This document shows, piece after piece, positions 45,302 through 53,052 of a stretch of 64,000 nt of DNA. A program made the position numbers and the translations under genes. Source of the stretch: Bog-473 sp963721585 (GTDB lineage Bacteria > Actinomycetota > Acidimicrobiia > Acidimicrobiales > RAAP-2). The notes beneath the pieces were generated by a model. That model did not search any database. It worked only from the letters and a program-made list of their open reading frames with translations, and was not told where the DNA came from. Location of the stretch: contig CAVRJN010000001.1 of assembly GCA_963721585.1 (NCBI GenBank), positions 124,001 to 188,000 on the forward strand. The letters run 5' to 3'. Each line of letters begins with the position of its first letter. Within the stretch, counting starts at the first letter, position 1.

Positions 45302-45670
45302 TGAGCACCCAGAGGGTCTGCCGGCACGACTGATTCCTTGGCTTCCGGCTGGTTCTTATGGCGGGCCACGCGCTATATGTACTACAAATCGTAGTAGTCA
45401 TGATCACTCTCAGAGCCGAAGTCGGTGTCCCGGAGCTGGCACAACGGTCGATCCGAAGACACAACGGCTCGTGCCAGGCCGAGAAGGTCGCTTGTTGCCC
45501 TCAGGTTATGGCCCTGCCCACGAGGCGGCAACGAAACGCATGAGGGCGGCATGAGCGTGACAGGTCGATCTTCGCCGCACCTGCCCCAGGACGGGCTCGG
45601 TCGCCGAACGAACACGGGGTCCCCGAGCCCGATCCGCTTCCTGCCGCGGCATCGGGAGGTTTAGCCTTAC
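45302..45670. other. intergenic region with operator, no gene supported
   Basis: This 369-bp gap separates the divergent copper ATPase (minus) and the small exported protein at 45671 (plus). It contains the operator at 45380-45396. A short plus-strand frame near 45551 is not convincing. The promoter of the downstream plus-strand genes is probably in its right half. Confidence 0.5.
45380..45396. promoter_or_regulatory. BlaI/CopY-type operator before the second copper ATPase
   Basis: Perfect palindrome TACTAC-AAATC-GTAGTA, 78 bp upstream of the ATPase start at 45301. Same arms and N5 spacing as the sites at 35303 and 42873. Confidence 0.82.
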
Positions 45671-46030
45671 GTGGTGGCATCGAGGTGGCGTCGGCTCCTG
45701 GTGACCGTTGCGGCCGTGGCCGTGAGTTGCCTCGTGCCGGGGTCAATGCTGACCCAAACCACAGCGGCGCCGGGCATCGACACCATCACCACGGCAGCGG
45801 CGGTACCTCTTCCATTGGGCAGCGAGTGCGCCGCTGTGTCATGCAACCGTGGGTCGCCGTCGTCCCCGGTGCCGGTCCCCAACCTCACGCTGGCCGGCAC
45901 CATCGCCGCCGGGCTCATAGTCGTCCTCGCCCTGCGCGCCGTGCGGCGGGCACGGCGTCGTGCGGCCGTCCTACCCACCGGGTCGTCGTCACCGCTGCTC
46001 AGGCCTCCACAGCACCTCATCTCTGCCTGA
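45671..46030 (+). CDS. small exported membrane protein of unknown function
   Basis: The 119-aa product begins at a GTG and has a signal or TM segment (LLVTVAAVAVSCLVPGSML), a short external part with two cysteines (GSECAAVSCNRGS), a second TM (LAGTIAAGLIVVLALRAV) and a basic tail RRARRRAAV. I recognise no family. It is followed by the Dsb-like and VKOR genes on the same strand, so it may belong to that extracytoplasmic set. Confidence 0.5.
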   Translation: MVASRWRRLLVTVAAVAVSCLVPGSMLTQTTAAPGIDTITTAAAVPLPLGSECAAVSCNRGSPSSPVPVPNLTLAGTIAAGLIVVLALRAVRRARRRAAVLPTGSSSPLLRPPQHLISA

Positions 46031-46159
46031 CCCTCGCCGCCAACCCGCCGACCTTCCTGCTAACTGGCGTGCTGGAGCGCACGCGACACCGTCGTCAACA
46101 CCGCGTCGTCATCGCCCACCGCGGTGCTTTCCCTTTCGTTCACAGAGAAAAGAGCTCTC

Positions 46160-47083
46160 ATGCCTAACAACCGTCCGCAATCTCCTGGGCAACCACCCAA
46201 AAGGAAGAAGTCATCGTCGAGTCAGCGATTCGCAGAGCGCCAGGCGGCAAAGCAGCGGGCTGCCCAGGAGGCGCGCCGGGCTCGCACCCGGACCTACGGG
46301 ATCCTTGCCATCGCGCTGGTGGTGGTCATCGTGGCCGTGTTGGTGATCGTCAAGGTCGCCGGAGGTGGTTCGGGATCAGGATCGGGATCGGGCACCGCCG
46401 ATCAGGCATCGCCTCCCGCGGGGACCCCGATTTCAGCGGCCACGTTGACCAAGCTCCAGTCGATTCCGATCTCGACTCTCGCGGCTGCGCCGACCAACGG
46501 CGTCATCACAACGCCGCAATCAGTCAACGGCTCGTCCCTCGAGTCGGACGGCAAGCCCGAGATGCTGTTCATCGGTGCCGAGTTCTGCCCGCATTGCGCG
46601 GCCGAGCGGTGGCCGCTGTACATCGCCCTGTCCAAGTTCGGCACGTTCAGCCCCCAGCCGGGGCGCATCCACTCGGCCAACGAAGATGGCGACGTTCCCA
46701 CGCTGACCTTCTACGGCACGACGTACACCAGTCCCTACTTCGCGTTCACCCCGGTAGAGGTCGATACAAACAAACCGCAGGGCAACGGCTACGCCCCACT
46801 GCAGACGCCGACGCAGGCCCAGCTCACCCTGTGGGAGGGCACCAATGGCGGCAGCTTTCCGTTCGTCGATTTCGGGGGGAAGAAGGTGCTCCCCTCGGCC
46901 CAGTACCTGTTTACTCCGCTGCAGAGCCTGGAATTCTCCACTGTGGCAGCCCAGGTGGGAAACAACTCGAGCGCCATTGGGGCGGTCATCGACGCCAGCG
47001 CGGCGCAATTGATCACGACGATCTGCGGCTCGCTTTCGGACCAGCAGCCCGCCGCCGTGTGCTCGGCGGTGCACGGTGGATGA
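46160..47083 (+). CDS. membrane-anchored thioredoxin-fold protein, DUF929-like
   Basis: The 307-aa product has a basic N-terminus (PPKRKKSSSSQRFAERQAAK), one TM helix (YGILAIALVVVIVAVLVIVK), a Gly/Ser linker and an external domain with a thioredoxin-type active site (LFIGAEFCPHCAAERWPLYI, CxxC). This matches DUF929-type proteins, which carry disulfide oxidoreductase activity outside the membrane. The stop overlaps the start of the VKOR gene, implying an electron-transfer pair: this protein oxidises substrate thiols and VKOR reoxidises it. Start is the ATG in MPNNRPQS. Confidence 0.83.
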   Translation: MPNNRPQSPGQPPKRKKSSSSQRFAERQAAKQRAAQEARRARTRTYGILAIALVVVIVAVLVIVKVAGGGSGSGSGSGTADQASPPAGTPISAATLTKLQSIPISTLAAAPTNGVITTPQSVNGSSLESDGKPEMLFIGAEFCPHCAAERWPLYIALSKFGTFSPQPGRIHSANEDGDVPTLTFYGTTYTSPYFAFTPVEVDTNKPQGNGYAPLQTPTQAQLTLWEGTNGGSFPFVDFGGKKVLPSAQYLFTPLQSLEFSTVAAQVGNNSSAIGAVIDASAAQLITTICGSLSDQQPAAVCSAVHGG

Positions 47084-47537
47084 GGACATGCCCCGGTGGC
47101 CCGGCTTGGTCGGGACGGTCCTCAGCCTGCTCGGGCTTGGCGTGGCGGGCTATCTCACGTACGAGCACTTCACGTCATCGAGCACTCTGGCCTGTTCGGA
47201 CAACGGGGTCGTCAACTGCCTGAAGGTCACCACCAGCTCGTACTCGGCGGTGGCCGGCGTTCCGGTGGCCGTCCTCGGCCTCGTGTTCTTCGCCGTCATG
47301 GTGGTGCTCCAGCTGCCAGCCATGTGGCGGCGGCCCGAGCCTGCAGTCAGGCTGAGTCGACTGGCCTGGGCGGTGGTCGGTCTCGGCACAGTTCTGTACC
47401 TCTTGTACGCAGAGCTCTTTGCTATCGACGCCATCTGCCTGTGGTGCACCTCCGTGCATGTGCTCACGCTGGTGCTCTTCGGCACGACCGTCTTCGCCAC
47501 GTCCGCGTACCCCGTTTCGGTCGCAGTCGACACGTGA
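47076..47537 (+). CDS. VKOR-family quinone-linked disulfide oxidoreductase
   Basis: The 153-aa product has four TM helices and the VKOR features: a loop Cys pair (LACSDNGVVNCLKVTTSSYS), a conserved serine region and the membrane active site IDAICLWCTSVHVLT (CxxC) near the quinone. VKOR proteins pass electrons from a Dsb-like partner to quinone to drive disulfide formation. It overlaps the upstream thioredoxin-fold gene by 8 bp. The start is a GTG at 47076; the ATG at 47088 is possible. Confidence 0.9.
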   Translation: MDEDMPRWPGLVGTVLSLLGLGVAGYLTYEHFTSSSTLACSDNGVVNCLKVTTSSYSAVAGVPVAVLGLVFFAVMVVLQLPAMWRRPEPAVRLSRLAWAVVGLGTVLYLLYAELFAIDAICLWCTSVHVLTLVLFGTTVFATSAYPVSVAVDT

Positions 47538-47565
47538 GCCCGGCCTCTATGAACGTGGTCTGACC

Positions 47566-48075
47566 GTGAGAGCATGGATCATTGCCACATTTCTCCTGGC
47601 CCTAGGCACCTTGTCTTTACGTCTTTCCGCCACCCCGCCTGACCAATCTGCAGGTGCCCGTCAACTGGTGACTTCATCCATGGTGGCGGGACGTGTCGGA
47701 ACCCTCAAGGTTGTCAATCCCTTTCTCCCTGATCCCGCGAGCCCCAGCGTCGCGGCCATCTATCTCACGGTGGAGAACACGGGGTCCAAATCCGACGCGC
47801 TCGTCGCAGCGACCTCGCCAGCAGCACCCGACGTCATGCTCATGACGGAGAATGCGCACGGGTCCTCCGGTTCGATGGGGATGCTGAGCGAGCTCCGGAT
47901 CCCCGCCCACGGCCAAGCGTCGTTGGTCCCGGGCCACGACCACGTCATGCTTGAACAACCGACGGTGAGGTTCAAGGTCGGCCAGAGCGTGCTTGTGACC
48001 TTGCGATTCAAGTGGGCCGGGTCCGTCACTATCAAGGTGCCGGTGGTGCCACTGAGCTGGATCCTTCGGCGTTGA
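47566..48075 (+). CDS. PCuAC-family periplasmic copper chaperone
   Basis: The 169-aa product has a signal peptide or anchor (WIIATFLLALGTLSLRLSA) and a PCuAC (PF04314) cupredoxin-like fold. Copper ligands are visible as MLMTENAHGS, SMGMLSELRIPAHGQ and PGHDHVMLEQ, with the usual His/Met spacing. Such proteins bind Cu(I) and deliver it to cytochrome oxidase or protect the cell surface. It starts at a GTG 28 bp after VKOR. Confidence 0.85.
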   Translation: MRAWIIATFLLALGTLSLRLSATPPDQSAGARQLVTSSMVAGRVGTLKVVNPFLPDPASPSVAAIYLTVENTGSKSDALVAATSPAAPDVMLMTENAHGSSGSMGMLSELRIPAHGQASLVPGHDHVMLEQPTVRFKVGQSVLVTLRFKWAGSVTIKVPVVPLSWILRR

Positions 48076-48231
48076 CCCTTCTGGCCTGCAGAGAAGGTGT
48101 TCCGCGAAGACTTGCGCATCTGGCTCCATATAGTTCCTACCGCACGCCAGGCCCGATTGCCTCGGTCACCTTCGTCGAGGCGATGATTGCCCGACCCGGG
48201 ACCAACGGGAGCAGGCTTGCCTATCAATTTG

Positions 48232-48816
48232 TTATTTCACCCTCGATTTGATGACCTTTCCCTTGGGGGAGAGCACATACCAGACACCGCCCAGGCTGTC
48301 GATACCTTGACCCGTCGCTTGGCCGGGCCCGGTGTCGACCTCCCAAAGGTAGAGCGGCCAGCCGTTGTAGGTGACCTGCAGGCCTCCATCCTTACGGATC
48401 GTGGTCCCGAGGAGTGAGGCTTCGGCCCGGCCGGCGGCGACCGGTATGGTCACTCCGGGTGGCAGCCGGAGTGGTGGCCATGCCGAGGCGCATTTTTTGT
48501 AGCAGGTGGATTCTCCCCGTTGGTGGTCGGGCACGAACATGTAGAGGGTCAGACCTTGCCCGTTGACCAGGACTGTGCCGAGTCCAGGCACAGCGCCGGT
48601 CTTCACCTCGTAGTACGGGGACGGAATCGCAGCGTCCCGCTGGCCACCCGAGCCGGTCGTGGTGCCGGCAAGGGTTCTGGCCGCGCTGCGGCTGGAGGTG
48701 GCGGCGGAGGCTGCACTGCAGTACCCGGAGCTACAGACCGCGGCCAAAAGGGCAACCGCTGGCAGAGCCAGAAATGCCGGCCACCCTCTCCTCTTGGCCG
48801 ATGCAAGTCTTCTCAA
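48232..48816 (-). CDS. secreted PF03640-type protein, possibly a lipoprotein
   Basis: The 194-aa product carries a hydrophobic signal (AFLALPAVALLAAVC, possible lipobox cysteine) and a PF03640 pair: GLTLYMFVPDHQRGESTCYK with KCASAWPPL, and GWPLYLWEVDTGPGQATGQG. It is the shorter paralogue of the 41969 protein. The start used is a TTG at 48816 preceded by GAGGGGGAG; no ATG gives a better signal peptide. Its expression is opposite to the flanking plus-strand genes. Function unknown. Confidence 0.75.
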   Translation of the reverse strand: MRRLASAKRRGWPAFLALPAVALLAAVCSSGYCSAASAATSSRSAARTLAGTTTGSGGQRDAAIPSPYYEVKTGAVPGLGTVLVNGQGLTLYMFVPDHQRGESTCYKKCASAWPPLRLPPGVTIPVAAGRAEASLLGTTIRKDGGLQVTYNGWPLYLWEVDTGPGQATGQGIDSLGGVWYVLSPKGKVIKSRVK

Positions 48817-48901
48817 CGTCTCCCCCTCTCGAGCGCACAAGATAGCCGGTGGTTCCCGGCCCGACCCCTGACCGTGAGGATCAGCTGCTAGCTTCGGCTG
48901 C

Positions 48902-49441
48902 GTGCGTCGGCTGATGTTGAGCGTCGCTCTCGGCCTGCTCATCCCCATCGTCTTCGTAGGCGGATCGGGCACCTCGATGGCCACCACCAGGGCGACCGAA
49001 CGACCGCTACCGGCCGGCCCGCGGCCTTCTCCGATCGCGCTGATGGTCTGTCGGCCCAAGGCCCAAAGCGAAATCAGCAAGGTACTCGGGGTAACGGCCT
49101 TGGTGAGTGACCGGACCTGGGTCAGCCACAAGTACTCGTGCCGCTACAGCTACCCGAACGGGTCGTTTGAGTTGTCGGTGAAGGAGCTCTCGAGCTGGCC
49201 CCAGACTCTGGCGTATTTTCATGGACTGGGAGCGCAAATGGGCGACTCCCAGACGCTGGGCAACCTGGGGCAGGGTGCCTTCCGCACGTCCGGCGGGGAT
49301 GTCGTGGTACGCAAGGACTGGAAGGTTCTGGTGGTGGACATCTCGGGCTTGCCGTCCCAATTCGGTGTCCCACCGACCAGCGCGACCGACGTGGCGTACA
49401 CGTTGGCTGACCTCATCCTGGGATGTTGGGACGGCGACTGA
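48902..49441 (+). CDS. secreted protein of unknown function, paralogue of the 38442 gene
   Basis: The 179-aa product starts at a GTG and has a signal peptide (LSVALGLLIPIVFVGGSGTS). The mature domain shares the block order of the 38442 protein: LPAGPRPS, MVCRPKAQ, YSCRYSYPNGS, SVKELSSW, MGDSQT, VRKDWKVL, LPSQFG and the identical end ILGCWDGD. The three conserved cysteines could form one disulfide and leave one free. The two copies bracket the middle of the copper module. Confidence 0.7.
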   Translation: MRRLMLSVALGLLIPIVFVGGSGTSMATTRATERPLPAGPRPSPIALMVCRPKAQSEISKVLGVTALVSDRTWVSHKYSCRYSYPNGSFELSVKELSSWPQTLAYFHGLGAQMGDSQTLGNLGQGAFRTSGGDVVVRKDWKVLVVDISGLPSQFGVPPTSATDVAYTLADLILGCWDGD

Positions 49442-49454
49442 TCCAGCGCGCGGC

Positions 49455-50654
49455 TCAGACGGAGGGAGAGAACGCGTGCGCCAGCGCCGCCGACTCGGGT
49501 TCAGAATTCGGCGGCGTCGTCAAGACAAGACCGAGGCACATCTCGTCGGTTGAGCCGTCCCCCCACGTCACGAAGTGAGACGGCACTGCTCGCAGAATCG
49601 GTAGCTCCTGTTGAAGTTGCGGGTTGTAGGTACAGGTGATCCCGATCTTGTCGCCCGGAGTGATCGCGACGGGCTTTGGCAAGACGTAGCCGTGCTGGTA
49701 GTGGAAGTCGTAGTTCGTCACGTTGAGAAGCGTCTTTTGGGAAGGCATTCCGGGGTTCAGGACGAACTTCATGCCCACGCCCAACAGGTGCATGTGTGGA
49801 GCAAGTTCGACGATATTGCCCGAGCTGTGCATCGGCCATGTGCACGTTGTGGTGTCACCCACCGGCGGATCCGCCGGGTTTCGACCGCAAAGTGCCTCTA
49901 GCCCGTCGACCATCGCCTCTTGATCCATTCCGAAGCGTTGACCGACGCTCGCTAATTCGGCCGCCCGATTGCACATGGATCCCGTAACTCCAGGGGCACA
50001 TGGGATGTCGGGCGGCGCGGCGACGAGGTCGAGGCGCAGAGGCCGCAGTGGCGTGCTGGCCGGCACCGTGGTGAGCGTCAACTTGGAGCGGACCGGTTTG
50101 TCCCCGACCAGCATGTTGTAGTGCTCCTGCATGATGACGAGGGTGCCGGCAGGCATGGGCGCGCCAGTCCCGACCGGTTCCTTCGAGAGGTCGTGCCCCG
50201 GCCCCCAGGCCGTGAGCCAAGGGGTACCTCCGTTCAACGACTTCCCGGCGCCGCCTGCCGAGAGACCGGACTCCCCGAAGCAAGTCCACCCCTTACCGTC
50301 GTCGTTCTGTGCCTCGGCAGCAGCCGCCAAATCCGGAGGCACCGCGTAGGTGATCTCGTGATGTACCTCGGGACTGTTGGGTTGGAAATCTATGGAAGTG
50401 ATGAATGCGTTATGGGTGAGGTGGGGGTTCAGCAGCGTGCAGTGATAGTCATCTGTACCCCCGCCGGGAGGCGCCTTCGGCTTGTAAGGGCTCGGTGCGT
50501 TCAAGACGATCGTTGTCAGTTTCGGGCCGGAATGCGTATCCGTCGCGCCTGCCACGGAATGGACGCTCATCAGAGCAACCGTGACAATCACCAGGGCCGC
50601 AAGCACCCGAGGTACCACCTGGGCCCCGAAATCCCAGGTTCGCTCTTCGCCCAC
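49455..50654 (-). CDS. copper type II ascorbate-dependent monooxygenase-like (PHM-like) exported protein
   Basis: The 399-aa product has a signal peptide (VLAALVIVTVALMSVHSVAG) and a PHM-like layout: DDYHCTLLNPH, EVHHEITYAVP (His-His copper-site motif), MQEHYNML, a second half with NIVELAPHMHLLGVGMKF (His-x-His) and a C-terminal methionine/Asp motif (WGDGSTDEMCLG). Members bind two coppers and hydroxylate substrates outside the cell. Here the usual EGF/PHM spacing is shortened and the substrate is unknown. It is the last gene of segment C. Confidence 0.8.
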   Translation of the reverse strand: MGEERTWDFGAQVVPRVLAALVIVTVALMSVHSVAGATDTHSGPKLTTIVLNAPSPYKPKAPPGGGTDDYHCTLLNPHLTHNAFITSIDFQPNSPEVHHEITYAVPPDLAAAAEAQNDDGKGWTCFGESGLSAGGAGKSLNGGTPWLTAWGPGHDLSKEPVGTGAPMPAGTLVIMQEHYNMLVGDKPVRSKLTLTTVPASTPLRPLRLDLVAAPPDIPCAPGVTGSMCNRAAELASVGQRFGMDQEAMVDGLEALCGRNPADPPVGDTTTCTWPMHSSGNIVELAPHMHLLGVGMKFVLNPGMPSQKTLLNVTNYDFHYQHGYVLPKPVAITPGDKIGITCTYNPQLQQELPILRAVPSHFVTWGDGSTDEMCLGLVLTTPPNSEPESAALAHAFSPSV

Positions 50655-50711
50655 GGCGAGAGGCTACCGCCTGGTGTCCGGCGTGCGCTGATCCGGGCAC
50701 CGCGCAATAGC

Positions 50712-50747
50712 GTGCAACACACCGATACGAACCTATTTCGTGCAACA
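50712..50747 (+). repeat. GTGCAACA direct repeats at the right end of segment C
   Basis: Two GTGCAACA copies (50712, 50740) 28 bp apart, with ACCTATTTC between them, repeat the layout at 29227-29262 before attachment copy 3. A third copy is degenerate. Candidate recombinase arm sites shared by segments B and C. Confidence 0.65.
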
Positions 50748-50850
50748 AACCATAACAAACAGGGGCCAATAGCAAGCCAGCGGTTGACTGCACAAGGCCT
50801 CTAGCTGGACCTTTCTGCAATTATGCAGGATGCGGGGGCCACGCGATGGG

Positions 50851-50896
50851 CTTCCCAAGCTGAGAACGCGGGTTCGATTCCGGTCGCCCGCTCTCT
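50851..50896. repeat. attachment site copy 4 (segment C / segment D junction)
   Basis: 46-bp copy of the tRNA-Gly 3' half with one mismatch (CCGGT for CCCGT). A 12-bp piece (TCGCCCGCTCTC) is repeated immediately after. It marks the right end of segment C. Confidence 0.88.
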
Positions 50897-51085
50897 CGCC
50901 CGCTCTCTTCCAACTCCGCAGGTCGACGCCGGTTTCGGCATTGCAGCGTTCCGGCGTTCGCTCGCACGGAACGACCGTCGTGCCCCCGACGTGCCCCAGC
51001 GTGCCCCAGCGTGCCCCGAATGGTTCTCGTTCTCAGCTAGTCAGTCTGAGGACGGACGTGAACACACTCAAAGATCCCGGCTCAA
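50897..51085. repeat. left-end arm of segment D, homologous to the arm at 26912
   Basis: Contains CTCCGCAGGTCGA, GCGTTCGCTCG, CGTCGTGCCCCC, TTCGTTCTCAG and GAGGACGGACGT in the same order as the arm after attachment copy 2, plus a short tandem GTGCCCCAGC repeat absent there. Non-coding. Confidence 0.7.
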
Positions 51086-51163
51086 CCCGTTCACTATCAC
51101 CCAACCATTGGCGTCTTCGGATCCAGCGAGGTGTGATCAGTTGCACGATGGCAACATGGCTTG

Positions 51164-51754
51164 ATGAAGCACCGCGACGCCCCGCCGGGTAAGACCCTCA
51201 AGTATGCCCGAGCCGAGCTGGAGCGGCGGTTCCTCTTGGGCCGAGCGCCCGACGGTCCGTGTGTACGACGTGCTGCAATCACCGATCTGTACATCACTGG
51301 CACGAGGGTCCGCCTGCGGCGGGCTATCGAGACCACGGCCAGTGGGTCGATGATCTCACGTAAGTTCACACAAAAGATCCCTGCTCCTGGCGGCGGACCT
51401 GGCCTCATCACCACCATTTACTTGGACGAAGCAGAGCATTCAGTACTTGCTGGGCTCCCGGGATCGGGGTTGACCAAAACTCGCTACAGCGTGCCTCCAT
51501 TCGGGGTCGATGTGTTCTCGGGCAACCTGGCCGGTCTGTTGATGGCCGAGATCGAGTTTGAGAATGCTGAGGATGAGAAGCACTTCCAGGTCCCGCCCAA
51601 CGTGATCGCAGAAGTTACCGCCGACCCTCGCCTTTCGGGCGGTCGCCTGGCCCTCACCAACCGCAACGAGCTCTTGCCGCTCTTGGCCGAGTTCGGCCTC
51701 GAACCGCTTGACGCGTGCGAGCTGGCGGCCCGGACCCTTACGGCACCCCGCTGA
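51164..51754 (+). CDS. CYTH-domain protein (triphosphate tunnel fold)
   Basis: The 196-aa product has the CYTH signature near its N-terminus (YARAELERRFLLGRAP, ExExR-type) and alternating charged strands forming the tunnel: DLYITGTRVRLRRAIE, ISRKFTQKI, TTIYLDEAEHSVLAGL, TKTRYSVPPF, LLMAEIEFENAEDE. The fold binds a triphosphate and two metal ions; relatives are inorganic or thiamine triphosphatases or class IV adenylate cyclases. A Glu/Arg set fits catalysis but the substrate cannot be told from sequence. It is segment D cargo, next to a membrane protein gene. Confidence 0.83.
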   Translation: MKHRDAPPGKTLKYARAELERRFLLGRAPDGPCVRRAAITDLYITGTRVRLRRAIETTASGSMISRKFTQKIPAPGGGPGLITTIYLDEAEHSVLAGLPGSGLTKTRYSVPPFGVDVFSGNLAGLLMAEIEFENAEDEKHFQVPPNVIAEVTADPRLSGGRLALTNRNELLPLLAEFGLEPLDACELAARTLTAPR

Positions 51755-52208
51755 ATTCCGGGGCCAACTTTAGAAACGGCGCCCCGAGGTTCTAAGCGAT
51801 AAGCCTCGCAACATGACAGGGCCCGAGAAGAGGATGGTTCAGGATGGCTACGACCTGGTCCTGTTCATACTTCGAGGCCCGTCCCCACGACGGTGAGGAC
51901 ACGTACTGAGGGTACAGCGCAGCGTAAACAACCACATTTCAGGTCGGTTCTTCACCTCATGGGCTCAACGGCCTGATCAGGAAACACGGCGGAATGCCCT
52001 GTTCAACCCGCCGACAACCGCGCCTGCCTGCTCGCGCTGCCTCCCTTGTTCGCCCTGTTTCTCGTTCCTACGAACCCGAAATGGGCACGAAGCTTGATCA
52101 GTTACAAGTATTTGTCCACGGACGTGGTGGTGCTCGCAATTCGTCTGAGGTCTAATTTGTTCATCCGAGCACCGAGCGACTTGTCATCTCGACCTGTACC
52201 GTTTGCAC
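51755..52208. other. intergenic region, nothing recognised
   Basis: This 454-bp gap between the CYTH gene and the membrane protein gene is less GC-rich than its surroundings. No coding frame, repeat or RNA structure was recognised. Confidence 0.5.
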
Positions 52209-52895
52209 ATGCCGACCAATCCATTCATCCTTCGGCCGGCGCTACCGCCAAGCCCGGAACAGCGCACAGAATGGCCACGGGGTCAAGAGGCGCCGAACCT
52301 TCTGGAGAGGCTCTTCAAGAGGCCGCAACTTGATAGCGTCGCCCGGCCCCTGACGCAACAGTTTCCAGATGAAGTCGCGTCTGAAGCCGTGAAGATCATG
52401 GGGGACGTCTGGAAAAATGAGGAGACACGGTTCAACAACTTGAACACCCGCGCCATTGCACTGATCTCAGCTACATCGGTTGTTACAACCATTTTGGGCT
52501 TTTACTCCAAGAACCTCTTTGATACGAGCGGAACTCGCACAGGATTCCAAGGGGCTTGGAGAGAATGGGGTGCGGTAGGGCTTATTTGCTCAGTCTTGCT
52601 CTTGAGCGCCACCATCTTCGTGACTGTGTTCGGCGTGCTCCTCCCCCGACCGAGACCGGTTTTCGGCGACAACGCACTTACAGAAGGCACTGTGCCCGAC
52701 GTGGGGACCGTCGACAGAACCGCGTTTGATGAGTACGGAGCCCTCTATGCAGGCCTTGCAAGCCGTACGGCTCGGAAGGCGTTTTGGATCGACTGGGCGT
52801 ACGTCCTGTTCGCTCTAGGGGTATCCCTGAGCATCGTCGTTACAGTGCTTCTGGTGGTTGATGTCGGCTTCCTGACTAAGCCCGTGGGCATCTGA
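52209..52895 (+). CDS. membrane protein of unknown function (possible effector-type three-helix protein)
   Basis: The 228-aa product has a soluble N-terminus (about 1-90) with a helix ending KNEETRFNNLNTRAIA, TM segments (LISATSVVTTILGFYS; VGLICSVLLLSATIFVTVFG; WAYVLFALGVSLSIVVTVLL), and a conserved-looking cytoplasmic loop between the second and third helices. The E-x-R-x-x-x-L-N-x-R-A pattern followed by TM helices recalls SLATT- or Pycsar-type membrane effectors, but I cannot assign it. Start is the ATG in MPTNPFIL; an upstream TTG is possible. Confidence 0.6.
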   Translation: MPTNPFILRPALPPSPEQRTEWPRGQEAPNLLERLFKRPQLDSVARPLTQQFPDEVASEAVKIMGDVWKNEETRFNNLNTRAIALISATSVVTTILGFYSKNLFDTSGTRTGFQGAWREWGAVGLICSVLLLSATIFVTVFGVLLPRPRPVFGDNALTEGTVPDVGTVDRTAFDEYGALYAGLASRTARKAFWIDWAYVLFALGVSLSIVVTVLLVVDVGFLTKPVGI

Positions 52896-53052
52896 CAACA
52901 GACCACCTGAGGACCCCATCGAGCAGTCACGCTTGACTTCAGGGTTACCTGTCTCCGGAGTGAGATGAGTGGTGGGACGTCACCCTGAGGTTCGACTGGT
53001 GCATCGTCCCATTCATCTTCTTTTCGTAGTTGCCGAATTCTTTGGGGGATAC

